Origin: Actinomycetota bacterium
GTDB lineage: Bacteria > Actinomycetota > Acidimicrobiia > Acidimicrobiales > Ilumatobacteraceae
NCBI GenBank assembly: GCA_009726095.1
Contig: WLMZ01000023.1
Location: 1 to 35,989, forward strand
Length of the DNA stretch: 35,989 nt
Reading direction: 5' to 3'
The position numbers and the translations under genes are program-made. This document shows, one piece after another, positions 6,763 through 15,263 of this stretch. Positions within the stretch are counted from its first letter, which is position 1. Each line of letters begins with the position of its first letter. The notes beneath the pieces are model-generated. The model made no database searches. It saw nothing but the letters and a program-made list of their open reading frames with translations, and had not been told where the DNA came from.

Positions 6763-7895
6763 GTAAAGGCCGACTTGATCCGCGAGAACAGACTCTTGTC
6801 GTGGGTTTCGATGACCTCGCCCCGGCTCTGCGCGAGCAGGCGCAGCAGCTCTGCCTCTTCGTCAGTGAGCTTGGTGGGCACCTGCACCTGCACGCGCACG
6901 ATCAGGTCACCACGACCACGACCCTGCAGTCTGGGCACACCGCGACCGCGCAGCACGAACTCGCGTCCGGGCTGCGTGCCGGCGGGCACGGCCAGCTCCT
7001 CGTCGCCGTCGAGCGTGGACAGCGTGAATCGGGTTCCGAGCGACGCCTGGGCGATGGAGATGGGGAGGTCGGTGATCAGGTTGATGTCCTCGCGCCGATA
7101 GCGCTCGTGGCGGGCAACGCGGATGTGCACGTACAGGTCGCCGCTGGTGCCACCGCGTGGACCCACCGCACCGCGACCGGTGAGCCGCAGCGTGGATCCG
7201 GTGTCTACCCCTGCGGGCACATCGACCTGATAGGTCTTGTCGGTGACGATGCGCCCGTCGCCGTTGCACGTGGGGCACGGCGTGACGATGACCTGGCCCA
7301 TGCCGCTACACCGTGCGCACGGCGAGGTGGTGACCATTTGGCCGAGCAGGCTCTGGCGCACGCGCTGCACCTGACCGCGGCCGTTGCAGTCGGCGCACGT
7401 GACGGGCTGTGTGCCAGAACCAGCGCCGGTACCGTTGCAGTCGGTACACGCAACAGCGGTACGCAGCGTGACCGGAACGGTGGCACCGAACACCGCCTGT
7501 TCGAACGCGAGATCGGCGACCACTTCGAGATCCTGGCCACGGGGCGGACCGGTGGGGCCACCACGGCCCCCGGCGCCGAAGGGCGAGCCGCCGCCGCTGA
7601 AGAACGCGTCGAAGAGATCGCCCAGTCCGCCGCCACCGCCGCCGCCACCGAAGCCATTGCTGGAGCCGCCGCCACCACCGAGTCCGGAATCACCGAAACG
7701 GTCGTAGCGCGCACGACTCTCGGGATCGCTGAGGGTCTCATAGGCGCGCGCCACCTCTTTGAACTGCGCCTCGGCTGCAGCGTCGTCCGGGCGCGCATCG
7801 GGGTGCAGTTCGCGGGCCTTCTTGCGATAGGCCTTTTTGACCTCCTCGGGCGAGGCATGCTGGTCGACCCCGAGCAGGTCGTAGAAATCAGCCAT
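6759..7895 (-). CDS. dnaJ: chaperone protein DnaJ
   Basis: The Hsp40 co-chaperone stimulates DnaK ATPase and delivers unfolded substrates. The 378-residue protein has a J-domain (1-68) with His31-Pro-Asp33, a glycine/phenylalanine-rich linker (about 70-120), four zinc-binding Cys-x2-Cys-x-Gly-x-Gly repeats, and the C-terminal substrate-binding beta domains. It is a complete type I DnaJ. The reading frame is open upstream to 8276, but that part lies inside hrcA and has no DnaJ character; the ATG at 7895 begins the J-domain directly and has GGAAGG upstream. It starts five bases after the hrcA stop, giving an hrcA-dnaJ-rsmE operon. No DnaK or GrpE is in the window, so this is the HrcA-linked, DnaJ2-type copy. 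Confidence 0.96.
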   Translation of the reverse strand: MADFYDLLGVDQHASPEEVKKAYRKKARELHPDARPDDAAAEAQFKEVARAYETLSDPESRARYDRFGDSGLGGGGGSSNGFGGGGGGGGLGDLFDAFFSGGGSPFGAGGRGGPTGPPRGQDLEVVADLAFEQAVFGATVPVTLRTAVACTDCNGTGAGSGTQPVTCADCNGRGQVQRVRQSLLGQMVTTSPCARCSGMGQVIVTPCPTCNGDGRIVTDKTYQVDVPAGVDTGSTLRLTGRGAVGPRGGTSGDLYVHIRVARHERYRREDINLITDLPISIAQASLGTRFTLSTLDGDEELAVPAGTQPGREFVLRGRGVPRLQGRGRGDLIVRVQVQVPTKLTDEEAELLRLLAQSRGEVIETHDKSLFSRIKSAFT

Positions 7896-7900
7896 GTGGA

Positions 7901-8896
7901 TCAGCCTTCCGCCAAGCGCCGACCGAGGCGATCGCTCACGACATCGACCGCGGCAAGTGCCTGCGGGTAGTTCATCCGGGTGGGGCCGAGCACACCGATC
8001 GTGCCGAGGCGTTCGCCCTCGACGATGACCGACTTGACCACCACCGAGCACGACACCAGCGGCTCGAGGCCGTGTTCGGCACCGATGGCGACCGACAGGC
8101 CCCGATCGATGACGTCGCGTACCAACGACACCACCACGTACTGCTGCTCGAGCGTGGTGAGCACCGAGCGCACGACATCGACGGCGTCGAACGCATTGGC
8201 AACCGAGGCCGCTCCGCCCACGAAGACCGGGTTGTCGGCGCCGGACTGGTGCAACGCACCGAGCGCCTGAACGCACAACTTGTCGACGTCGGCATCGCCC
8301 GTGGGGGCTGCTGCCGTTGACGAACCGAGGACCTTGCCCACCATCGTTGCTTGCAGGTGCGTGGACGCGGCAGCGAGGCGGGCCTCGGAGGTGTCGTGAT
8401 CGAGTTCGATGGTCTGGTTCTCGACCTGGCCGTTGGACAGCACCGCCACCACCATCGCCAGGCGCGGCGACAGCCCGACCACCTGTACCGACCGTACGGC
8501 TGCGGCCTGTGCGTTGGGCCCCACCACCACTGCCGCGTGATGGGTGAGGTTGGCGAGCAGGTCGGTGGTACGAGACAGCAGTTCCTCGAGCCGGCCGTGG
8601 GCCCGGTTGAAGAAGTCGCCCACCTGCAGGGCGGTCTGCTCGTCGAGCGGGCCGTTGGGGGCGAGGTGATCGACGAAGAAGCGGTAGCCCTTGTCGGTGG
8701 GGATTCGTCCCGCCGAGGTGTGCGGCTGGATGAGAAAGCCCTCCTGCTCGAGCACGGCCATGTCGTGACGCACCGTTGCCGACGAAACCTGCACCCCGGG
8801 CGCGCTGGACACATGGGTGGAACCCACGGGCTGCGCGGTGGTGATGTATTCCTCCACTACTGCCCTCAGAATGGCTGTCTTACGTTCGTCGAGCAT
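7901..8896 (-). CDS. hrcA: heat-inducible transcription repressor HrcA
   Basis: HrcA represses chaperone genes by binding CIRCE elements and is released when GroEL is titrated by unfolded protein. The 331-residue protein begins with a winged helix (about 1-75, including Tyr-Ile-Thr-Thr-Ala-Gln-Pro-Val-Gly-Ser and the Ser-Ala-x-Val-Arg-x-x-Met recognition region) and continues with the typical Thr-Ser-Ala-Gly-Arg-Ile-Pro-Thr segment and the dimerisation/GAF-like domain. The start is ATG, 13 bp after the photolyase stop. I could not find a CIRCE (TTAGCACTC-N9-GAGTGCTAA) upstream, so autoregulation through CIRCE is not supported here. A TAACGT hexamer at 8907-8912, which includes the photolyase TAA stop, could be a -10 giving a four-base leader. 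Confidence 0.95.
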   Translation of the reverse strand: MLDERKTAILRAVVEEYITTAQPVGSTHVSSAPGVQVSSATVRHDMAVLEQEGFLIQPHTSAGRIPTDKGYRFFVDHLAPNGPLDEQTALQVGDFFNRAHGRLEELLSRTTDLLANLTHHAAVVVGPNAQAAAVRSVQVVGLSPRLAMVVAVLSNGQVENQTIELDHDTSEARLAAASTHLQATMVGKVLGSSTAAAPTGDADVDKLCVQALGALHQSGADNPVFVGGAASVANAFDAVDVVRSVLTTLEQQYVVVSLVRDVIDRGLSVAIGAEHGLEPLVSCSVVVKSVIVEGERLGTIGVLGPTRMNYPQALAAVDVVSDRLGRRLAEG

Positions 8897-8909
8897 CGCG
8901 CTTGAGACG

Positions 8910-10271
8910 TTATCGGCCCATCGCCGTTTGGTAGCGCCTCAACGACTCGGTGCGTTCAACGGCGTGGTCCACCATTGGGGCTGCAGCGCCGGCGGGTAGC
9001 GGGTGGGCGGCCTTCCACGGCGCGTGGATTGCCTTGTTCGTCAGGCCGGCCAGCTCTGGAACCCAGTGCCGGATATAGCTGCCATCGCCATCGAAGCGTT
9101 CGCTCTGGGCGATCGGGTTGAAGATGCGGAAATAGGGTGCAGCATCGGTGCCGGTGCCGGCAGACCACTGCCAACCGTGCTGGTTCGACGCCAGGTCGCC
9201 GTCGACGAGGTGGCGCATGAAGTGCCGCGCCCCCCACTGCCACGGCAGATGGAGGTCCTTGACCAAGAAGCTGGCCACGATCATCCGCACCCGGTTGTGC
9301 ATCCAGCCCGTGGCAAGCAGCTGACGCATGCCGGCATCCACGATGGGATACCCCGTACGGCCGAGCGCCCAGAGCTCGAACCGCCCGAGCGCAGCAGCAT
9401 CGGTGTCGAGCTGGATGACGTTCATCTTCTGCTGCAGGTTCTCGCGGGCGCTGTCGGGTTTGTGGAACATGACGTGGGCATAGAACTCGCGCCAGGCCAG
9501 CTCGCTGCGGTACACGTCGTGAGCTCGGCTGTCGCCCAGATCGTGCAGCAATTGTCGTGGATGCACCTGGCCCCATCGCAGGTACGGGCTCATCATGCTC
9601 GTACCCGCCACCCCCGGGGTGTCGCGCTGCGCGTCGTAGCCGTCGAGTGCAGTTGCAACAAACTCAGCCCAACGTTCGTGCGCAGCACGTTCGCCAGCAG
9701 GGGGGAGCACACAGGAAATCTGCGGGTCGTCGGGAACACCGTCGCTCGGCCAACGGTCGGCGCCCAACCAGCGCACCTGCGCATCGTCGGCAGGGACCGG
9801 CCAACCCGTACGACGCCACGCCCTCATGAACGGCGTGAACACCGCGTACGGTGTGCCGTCGTCTTTCAGCACTCCCCCAGGGGCAATGGCGTACGGAGTA
9901 TCCCTACCGACCAGACGCACGCCCTGCTCGGCCAACGAACCGGCGACCGCTGCATCGCGGCGTCGCCCGTAGGGGGCGTAGTCGCGGGTCACGACCACTT
10001 CGTCCGCACCGACCTCGGCGGCGAGGTGCGCGATGACCGTGTGCGGATCGCCGTGGCGAACGATCAACCGGCCACCCATCGAGGCATCGAGCGAGCGCAG
10101 CGAGCGGTACATGAACGCAAGCCGGGGAGCGCCGCTATGGCGAACCAGGTTGGGATCGATGACGAACACCGGCACCGTGAGGCGGTCCTCCCTCGTTGCG
10201 TGGCTCAGCCCAGGGTGATCACCGAGGCGCAGGTCGCGCCGGAACCACATGATCGAGCGTTGGGTCGTCAC
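8910..10271 (-). CDS. phr: deoxyribodipyrimidine photolyase (cryptochrome/photolyase family, class I)
   Basis: The enzyme uses FADH- and blue light to split cyclobutane pyrimidine dimers. From the GTG at 10271 it has 453 residues. The N-terminal alpha/beta domain starts with Ile-Met-Trp-Phe-Arg-Arg-Asp-Leu-Arg-Leu. The FAD-binding helical domain contains Gly-Arg-Thr-Gly-Tyr-Pro-Ile-Val-Asp-Ala, Trp-Met-His-Asn-Arg-Val-Arg-Met, and the Gly-Trp-Gln-Trp-Ser-Ala-Gly-Thr-Gly-Thr-Asp-Ala core of class I enzymes. The start is uncertain: ATG codons at 10289 and 10250 are in frame. Every choice overlaps the MFS gene end, by 32 bp or more, and no clear ribosome binding site is seen, so the gene is probably co-translated. 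The antenna cofactor cannot be told from sequence. Confidence 0.93.
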   Translation of the reverse strand: MTTQRSIMWFRRDLRLGDHPGLSHATREDRLTVPVFVIDPNLVRHSGAPRLAFMYRSLRSLDASMGGRLIVRHGDPHTVIAHLAAEVGADEVVVTRDYAPYGRRRDAAVAGSLAEQGVRLVGRDTPYAIAPGGVLKDDGTPYAVFTPFMRAWRRTGWPVPADDAQVRWLGADRWPSDGVPDDPQISCVLPPAGERAAHERWAEFVATALDGYDAQRDTPGVAGTSMMSPYLRWGQVHPRQLLHDLGDSRAHDVYRSELAWREFYAHVMFHKPDSARENLQQKMNVIQLDTDAAALGRFELWALGRTGYPIVDAGMRQLLATGWMHNRVRMIVASFLVKDLHLPWQWGARHFMRHLVDGDLASNQHGWQWSAGTGTDAAPYFRIFNPIAQSERFDGDGSYIRHWVPELAGLTNKAIHAPWKAAHPLPAGAAAPMVDHAVERTESLRRYQTAMGR

Positions 10272-11493
10272 GCTGGAAGTGTGGCCCATCGGCCCCGGCG
10301 TTGCGTGATCGGGCGAGCACGAACCATGCCACGCCGACGCAGGCGAGGGTGACCAAGCTGCCGAAGCCAAGGCTCCACTCAGCGCTCACGTGATCGGCGA
10401 TCAGGCCCGTGATCGGGCTTCCGATGGGGGTGGAGCCGAGAAAGGCCACGGCCATCAGGGCGAGCAGGCGGCTGCGCATCTCGGGCGGGCATTCCTGTTG
10501 GGCGATCGAGTTGGTGGCCGAGATGAACGCCGCCCCACCGATACCCATCGGGATCGACATGAGCAATGCGGCCACGATGTTGGGCGACCATGACAGGGCG
10601 ACACCGCTCACGCCGAGTAGCGCCGTGTTGATCAGCAGGTAACGCAGTGAGACCACCTGCAGCTTGGCGGTTCGTAGCGAACCAATGAGGCTGCCGACGC
10701 TGACCGAAGCGAGCAGCCAACCGAAGTAGTCCCTGTTCCCGAACCGCGTGTCGGCCAGCCGGACCAGGCTGACGCTGTAGTTGAACGCGAACGTGGACAC
10801 GACCGTGAGCACCACGAACACGAGCAACAGACGGCTGTTACCGCGAATCAGCCGCAGAGCGTCGCGTACCGGAGTGCCTCCGCGCCGGGCCGTGACCACC
10901 GGCCGCAGTCTGGAGAGGTCGATCGACATCAGCGCCACGAGGATTGCAAAAAACGACACGGCGTTGAAGATGAAGCACCATCCCGTACCGATGTGGGTGA
11001 CCAACACGGCAGCGAGCGCCGGCCCAAAGATGCGCGAGCCTGTCATCACCGCGGTGTTCAACGACATTGCGTTGGGGATGTCGATGGGGTCGACCAGTTC
11101 GGTGACAAAACCGCGCCGCGCCGGATTGTCGAGTGCGTTGATGGTGCCCACGGCGATCGACAGCAGGTAGATGACCGGGAGGTTGATGTGCCCGGTCAGG
11201 TCGAGCAGGCCGAGCACCAGCGCCTGCGCTGCGAGCAGGGCCTGGGTGATGAGGGTCATCTTGCGGCGATTGACGCGATCGGCCACCGCTCCGGCCCACG
11301 CCCCGAGCAGCAACGTCGGCAGAAACTGGGTCGCGATGATGAGCCCCACGTCGGTGGCCTTGCCGGTGATGCGGTACACCAACAACGACATGGCCGTGAG
11401 CTGGAGCCAGCTCCCGATGTTCGAGACCAGTAGGCCCAGGAAGAACACACGCGCGTTGCGCTCGCGCAACGAGCGAAATGTCTGCGAAGCCAC
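10219..11493 (-). CDS. MFS exporter of the MFS_3 / EntS type
   Basis: The 424-residue protein has about 12 hydrophobic segments. Near helices 2-3 it carries Gly-Ala-Trp-Ala-Gly-Ala-Val-Ala-Asp-Arg-Val-Asn-Arg-Arg, the cytoplasmic-loop signature of the major facilitator superfamily. The segment Leu-Asp-Asn-Pro-Ala-Arg-Arg-Gly-Phe is typical of the MFS_3 subgroup, which includes the enterobactin exporter EntS and macrolide pumps. The substrate is unknown; no siderophore genes lie nearby. The GTG start has TAGCCT exactly six bases upstream inside the 34-bp gap after lepA, so it has its own predicted leaderless promoter. Its C-terminal tail overlaps the photolyase start. Confidence 0.9.
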   Translation of the reverse strand: MASQTFRSLRERNARVFFLGLLVSNIGSWLQLTAMSLLVYRITGKATDVGLIIATQFLPTLLLGAWAGAVADRVNRRKMTLITQALLAAQALVLGLLDLTGHINLPVIYLLSIAVGTINALDNPARRGFVTELVDPIDIPNAMSLNTAVMTGSRIFGPALAAVLVTHIGTGWCFIFNAVSFFAILVALMSIDLSRLRPVVTARRGGTPVRDALRLIRGNSRLLLVFVVLTVVSTFAFNYSVSLVRLADTRFGNRDYFGWLLASVSVGSLIGSLRTAKLQVVSLRYLLINTALLGVSGVALSWSPNIVAALLMSIPMGIGGAAFISATNSIAQQECPPEMRSRLLALMAVAFLGSTPIGSPITGLIADHVSAEWSLGFGSLVTLACVGVAWFVLARSRNAGADGPHFQRDDPTLDHVVPARPAPR

Positions 11494-11499
11494 GTACTC

Positions 11500-11505
11500 A
11501 GGCTA
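11500..11505 (-). promoter_or_regulatory. -10 element TAGCCT of the MFS gene, leaderless geometry
   Basis: TAGCCT ends six bases before the GTG at 11493. It lies between the lepA stop and the MFS start. Confidence 0.45.
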
Positions 11506-11527
11506 GTAGTGCGTCGCGGAACCCGGC

Positions 11528-13312
11528 TCAGTCGTCGAGCTTGAGAGCCGAAATGAAGACGTCGCCGGGGATCTCGACGCGGCCGATGGCCTTCATCTTC
11601 TTCTTGCCCTCTTTTTGCTTCTCGAGCAGTTTGCGCTTACGCGTGATGTCGCCGCCGTAGCACTTGGCCAGCACGTCCTTGCGGCGGGCCTTCACGGTTT
11701 CGCGGGCGATGACCTTGCCGCCGATGGCTGCCTGGATGGGCACGTCGAACATTTGTCGCGGGATCAGCTCGGCCAGCTTCGCGCACATCCGCCGGCCGTA
11801 CTCGAAGGCCTTGTCACGATGAACGATGGTGCTGAAGGCATCGGCGGGCTCGCCGTTGAGCCACAGGTCAACCAGCACCAGATTGCTGCGCTGATAGCCG
11901 TCGAGCTCGTAATCGAGGCTGGCATATCCCTGCGTGCGGCTCTTCATCTGATCGAAGAAGTCCACCACCACCTCGGCGAGCGGCACGCGGTAGTGCAGTT
12001 CCACCCGCTCGGGCGAGAGGTACTCGAGCTTGGTCATGTCGCCACGGCGGGTCTGACACAGGTCCATCAGCGTGCCGGTGTATTCCTTGGGCGTGATGAT
12101 GCTCACACGGAAGTACGGTTCTTCGATGAAGTCGATCTTCTGCGGCGGGGGCAGGTCGGCGGGGTTGTCGACGACCACGACCTCGCCATCGGTCTTGGTG
12201 ACGTGGTATTCGACGCTGGGCGCGGTGGCGATGAGCGCAAGGTTGAACTCTCGTTCGAGACGCTCCTTCACGATTTCCATGTGCAGCAGGCCGAGGAACC
12301 CGCAACGGAACCCGAAGCCGAGCGCACCCGATGTCTCGGGTTCGTAGGTGATGGACGCATCGTTGAGCTTGAGCTTCTCGAGGCTCTCGCGCAGGTTCTC
12401 GAAATCGTCGCCGTCGATGGGGTACAGACCACAGAACACCATCGGCTTCGGATCACGGTAGCCCTCGAGCGCCTGGGCGGCGGGCTGGTGAAACAGGGTG
12501 ACTGTTTCGCCACTGCGGGCCTGGCCGACATCTTTGATGCCGGCGATGAGATACCCCACCTCGCCGGGCCCGAGCTCGCCGATGGGCGTGATCACCGGGC
12601 GGCGCACACCAACCTCGACGGCCTCGTGCACGGTGCCTGCATTCATGAACTTCATCTTGCTTCCGGCGCTGATGCGGCCGTTCATCACGCGGATGGAGCT
12701 GACCACACCGCGGTACTGGTCGTATTGACTGTCGAAGATGAGCGCCTGCAACGGCGCTTCGGGGTCGCCCTTGGGCGGCGGGATGTGCGCCACGACGGCA
12801 TCGAGCAGATCGGGCACGCCCACGCCGGTCTTGGCCGAGATACGGATGATGTCCTTGGCCTTGATGCCGAGCACGTTCTCGATCTCTTGCGCGTACCGAT
12901 CGGGGTCGGCGGCCGGAAGGTCGATCTTGTTCAACGCCGCGACGATCTCGAGGTCGTGTTCGAGCGCCAGATAGCAGTTGGCGAGGGTCTGGGCCTCGAT
13001 GCCCTGGGCCGCGTCGACCACCAGCACCACGCCCTCGCACGCAGCAAGGCTTCGGCTGACCTCGTACCCGAAGTCGACATGGCCGGGCGTGTCGATGAGA
13101 TGGAGCGTGTGCCCCTTCCACTCGACGCGCACGTTCTGCGCCTTGATCGTGATGCCCCGTTCGCGCTCGAGATCCATGCTGTCGAGGTACTGCGAACGCA
13201 TGTCGCGCAGCTCGACGGCTCCCGTCATCTCGAGAATTCGATCGGAGAGGGTCGACTTGCCGTGATCGATGTGTGCGATGATCGAGAAGTTGCGGATTCG
13301 GCTGAGGTCCAT
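11528..13312 (-). CDS. lepA: translation elongation factor 4 (LepA)
   Basis: LepA is a ribosome-associated GTPase implicated in 30S assembly/translation initiation and back-translocation. The 594-residue protein has Ala13-His-Ile-Asp-His-Gly-Lys-Ser-Thr21 (P-loop), an Asp-Thr-Pro-Gly-His G3 motif, Asn-Lys-Ile-Asp (G4), then EF-G-like domains II, III and V. It ends in the LepA-specific C-terminal domain with Cys-Tyr-Gly-Gly-Asp-(Ile/Val)-Thr-Arg-Lys-x-Lys-Leu-Leu-Glu-Lys-Gln. The ATG at 13312 has GAGG eight bases upstream; an in-frame start at 13348 would add 12 residues not seen in the family. It is divergent from rpsT across 145 bp, the common arrangement in actinobacteria. Confidence 0.97.
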   Translation of the reverse strand: MDLSRIRNFSIIAHIDHGKSTLSDRILEMTGAVELRDMRSQYLDSMDLERERGITIKAQNVRVEWKGHTLHLIDTPGHVDFGYEVSRSLAACEGVVLVVDAAQGIEAQTLANCYLALEHDLEIVAALNKIDLPAADPDRYAQEIENVLGIKAKDIIRISAKTGVGVPDLLDAVVAHIPPPKGDPEAPLQALIFDSQYDQYRGVVSSIRVMNGRISAGSKMKFMNAGTVHEAVEVGVRRPVITPIGELGPGEVGYLIAGIKDVGQARSGETVTLFHQPAAQALEGYRDPKPMVFCGLYPIDGDDFENLRESLEKLKLNDASITYEPETSGALGFGFRCGFLGLLHMEIVKERLEREFNLALIATAPSVEYHVTKTDGEVVVVDNPADLPPPQKIDFIEEPYFRVSIITPKEYTGTLMDLCQTRRGDMTKLEYLSPERVELHYRVPLAEVVVDFFDQMKSRTQGYASLDYELDGYQRSNLVLVDLWLNGEPADAFSTIVHRDKAFEYGRRMCAKLAELIPRQMFDVPIQAAIGGKVIARETVKARRKDVLAKCYGGDITRKRKLLEKQKEGKKKMKAIGRVEIPGDVFISALKLDD

Positions 13313-13395
13313 GAGCAGTGCCTCGATGCTATCGGCCGCGAATCTCACCGGGTGGGTGGCAGATGTTTCATTCCGCCGATAGGATCACTCAGCCC

Positions 13396-13415
13396 GTTCC
13401 AGACCCGTCTGGAAC
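13396..13415. promoter_or_regulatory. 20-bp inverted repeat between lepA and rpsT
   Basis: GTTCCAGAC-CC-GTCTGGAAC has perfect 9-bp arms around two bases. It sits 43-62 bp before the rpsT start and 84-103 bp before the lepA start. As DNA it could be an operator for the divergent promoters; if transcribed it would form a tight hairpin in the rpsT leader. The two-base loop favours a protein-binding DNA site. Confidence 0.5.
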
Positions 13416-13457
13416 AGTTGTTCAGGGCCATTCGTTCTAGGAAAAGGGACTTCGCAC

Positions 13458-13712
13458 GTGGCGAATATCAAGAGTCAAAAGAAGCGCATCCTGACCAATG
13501 CGAAGGCTGCCGAGCGTAACAAGGCCGTCAAGAGCGAGCTGCGCACCCGAGTGAAGACCGCTGTCAAGACTGCCGGCACCGAGACCAGCGACGAAGCTGT
13601 CCGCATTGCCGTCAAGCGCCTCGACATGGCCGCCACCAAGGGCATCATCCACCCCAACCAGGCCGCTCGCCGCAAGAGCCGCCTGATGAAGCGCATCAAC
13701 GCAGCTGGCTGA
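13458..13712 (+). CDS. rpsT: 30S ribosomal protein S20
   Basis: The 84-residue basic protein shows the S20 pattern: Ala-Asn-Ile-Lys-Ser-Gln-Lys-Lys-Arg-Ile near the N-terminus, a long helical core rich in Ala, Lys and Arg, and the C-terminal Ile-His-Pro-Asn-x-Ala-Ala-Arg-Arg-Lys-Ser-Arg-Leu. S20 binds 16S rRNA early in 30S assembly. The start is GTG with AAGGGA 7-8 bases upstream. It stands alone on the plus strand between lepA and the fic gene and ends at a clear terminator. Confidence 0.97.
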   Translation: MANIKSQKKRILTNAKAAERNKAVKSELRTRVKTAVKTAGTETSDEAVRIAVKRLDMAATKGIIHPNQAARRKSRLMKRINAAG

Positions 13713-13781
13713 TCGCCGCTGATTGATGCTCAATGCCCGCTGCAGCGTCAGCGCGGCATCACCAATCTGAATGTACGAGAC

Positions 13782-13817
13782 CGGCCCGGAGCCTTTGCTT
13801 CCGGGCCGTTTCCGTTT
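13782..13817 (+). terminator. Rho-independent terminator after rpsT
   Basis: CGGCCCGGA (13782-13790) pairs perfectly with TCCGGGCCG (13800-13808) across a 9-base loop, followed by TTTCCGTTTT. It lies 69 bp after the rpsT stop. Confidence 0.85.
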
Positions 13818-13876
13818 TCGACCTGCACCCGCTCTCACCATCCCCGCTACAACCACCGACCACGTCCGCCAGTACG

Positions 13877-13896
13877 CCGCTCAAGCGGTTGAGCGG
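13877..13896 (-). terminator. hairpin after the fic gene, possible terminator without a U-tract
   Basis: CCGCTCAA and TTGAGCGG form perfect 8-bp arms around a GCGG loop, 53-72 bp past the fic stop. No T-run follows in either direction, so it may be a U-less terminator or simply a palindrome. Confidence 0.4.
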
Positions 13897-13948
13897 GCAG
13901 ACCGGTGAACGAGACCCGATCATGCGGTTGCTTCGCTTCGTGCCGGTC

Positions 13949-15124
13949 TTACGCCCGTGCGGGGCCAGACGAGTTGTCGTTGCTGTTTTCGAATACGTCG
14001 ATGTACTCGTCGTATCGGAACACCCTGTTGCGTTTGAACCCGGTCGTCTCGCGGACGATGCCTGCGTCTTCCAACCGGACCAAGAGTTTGCTCACCGTTG
14101 ACTTGGCGATCCCCAGTTCACGCTCGACCCAGGCGCCGTTGATGATCGGTTGCCGGTAGAGCTTGTCGAGCAGGATCATGTCGCGCGTCTGCCCTCCGGC
14201 CGCCATCAGGCGCTCTCGGTCGCGTTCTCTGAGACTGCGAATCCGCTCTGCTGTCGTGGAAGCGTTTGCCGCCGAATCCGCCACCCCGCGAAGGAAGAAC
14301 TTCAACCAGCCCTCCCAATCTCCTTCGGATCGGATGGCTGTGAGATGCCGAAAGTATTCGGTCTGATGTTGCTTGAGGTACGTGCTGAGATACAGCACCG
14401 GCCGCGACAACGCGCCACGGTCGTGCAGCAACAACGAGATGAGCAGACGGCCGCTTCGTCCGTTCCCGTCCAGGAACGGGTGAATGGTTTCGAACTGAGC
14501 ATGCGCAAGACCTGCGACAACGAGGACAGGCAAGTCGCTCGCATGAATGAACTTCTCGAGGTCGCCCAGTGCGTCTCTCATCACATGCACGGGCGGCGGC
14601 ACGAAGCTCGCATCGGCAATGGCGCAGCCAAGCGGTCCGATCCAGTTCTGGGTTCGCCTGAACTCCCCGGGCGTCTTGTCCGATCCGCGGCCGAACCGCA
14701 AGAGCACTCCGTGCACTTCACGAAGCAACCGGTTCGACAGGGGAAGGTCTGAGAGGCGTGAGATTCCATGATCGAGGGCAGCGACGTAGTTGACCACCTC
14801 GCCCACGTCGAGACTGGCTGGAGCCTCCGGCGACAGGTCGTGCGCAATGATGTCATCAAGAGTGCACTCGGTGCCCTCGATCCGCGAACTCAGCAATGCC
14901 TCCTGCCGGACGTACATCGCCAAGAACAGTCCCGCATCTGGCAACGTGTTGGCCAGACCATCCAAGCGACCGAGCGCGGCGCTGGCGACGGAAAGCACGC
15001 TCACCAGCTCGATGTCATACGCGATCGGAGGATCTGGCGGCAAAGCTGCCGGCTCGAAGGCCTTGTAGCCTGCGAGCTGCGTTACGAGGTGCCCCGCACG
15101 CTGGTTCGACTTCACCTCCGCCAT
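13949..15124 (-). CDS. Fic-domain protein (probable AMP-transferase) with N-terminal inhibitory motif and C-terminal winged helix
   Basis: Fic enzymes usually transfer AMP from ATP to a Ser, Thr or Tyr hydroxyl of a target protein. The 391-residue protein has the complete catalytic loop His215-Pro-Phe-Leu-Asp219-Gly-Asn-Gly-Arg-Ser-Gly-Arg226. Ser79-x3-Glu83-Gly84 matches the (S/T)xxxE(G/N) inhibitory helix placed N-terminal to the core, which makes it a class II, self-inhibited Fic protein. Residues about 310-380 resemble a winged helix-turn-helix, so it may regulate its own gene. GGAGG abuts the ATG at 15124; GTG at 15115 has better spacing (nine bases). The gene is inserted between holA and rpsT, which are neighbours in many actinobacteria, suggesting acquisition. 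The target is unknown. Confidence 0.9.
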   Translation of the reverse strand: MAEVKSNQRAGHLVTQLAGYKAFEPAALPPDPPIAYDIELVSVLSVASAALGRLDGLANTLPDAGLFLAMYVRQEALLSSRIEGTECTLDDIIAHDLSPEAPASLDVGEVVNYVAALDHGISRLSDLPLSNRLLREVHGVLLRFGRGSDKTPGEFRRTQNWIGPLGCAIADASFVPPPVHVMRDALGDLEKFIHASDLPVLVVAGLAHAQFETIHPFLDGNGRSGRLLISLLLHDRGALSRPVLYLSTYLKQHQTEYFRHLTAIRSEGDWEGWLKFFLRGVADSAANASTTAERIRSLRERDRERLMAAGGQTRDMILLDKLYRQPIINGAWVERELGIAKSTVSKLLVRLEDAGIVRETTGFKRNRVFRYDEYIDVFENSNDNSSGPARA

Positions 15125-15181
15125 CCTCCATAGTCCACAATTCCGACGATGCTCGCACTACAGCCGTTTGCATCTGGAGCT

Positions 15182-15201
15182 TGGTTCGCGAACGCGAACC
15201 A
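15182..15201. promoter_or_regulatory. palindrome upstream of fic
   Basis: TGGTTCGCG-AA-CGCGAACCA has perfect 9-bp arms. It lies 58-77 bp before the fic ATG and shares the CGAAC core with the sites at 15217-15257. Confidence 0.5.
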
Positions 15202-15216
15202 TGCGCAACACCATTC

Positions 15217-15257
15217 AACCATAGTTCGCCAAACAGTCATCTATCGAACTATAGTTG
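15217..15257. promoter_or_regulatory. paired palindromic sites AACYATAGTT, possible fic operator
   Basis: AACCATAGTT (15217-15226) and the perfect palindrome AACTATAGTT (15248-15257) are 31 bp apart, about three helical turns. ATAGTTCG (15221-15228) and CGAACTAT (15245-15252) also form an 8-bp inverted repeat. On the minus strand the nearer site contains TATGGT, a possible fic -10. A repressor bound to both would cover the promoter. Confidence 0.45.
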
Positions 15258-15263
15258 GTTCTC

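Noticed and set aside
7896-8276. N-terminal extension of the dnaJ frame
   Set aside because: It lies wholly inside hrcA, is Arg-rich frame noise, and the J-domain starts at 7895.
9003-10352. 449-codon plus-strand frame opposite the photolyase
   Set aside because: Antisense shadow caused by high GC; the minus-strand photolyase is unmistakable.
11615-13519. 634-codon open frame on the plus strand opposite lepA
   Set aside because: It is the antisense image of lepA, which has all GTPase motifs; the plus-strand product has no recognisable domain.
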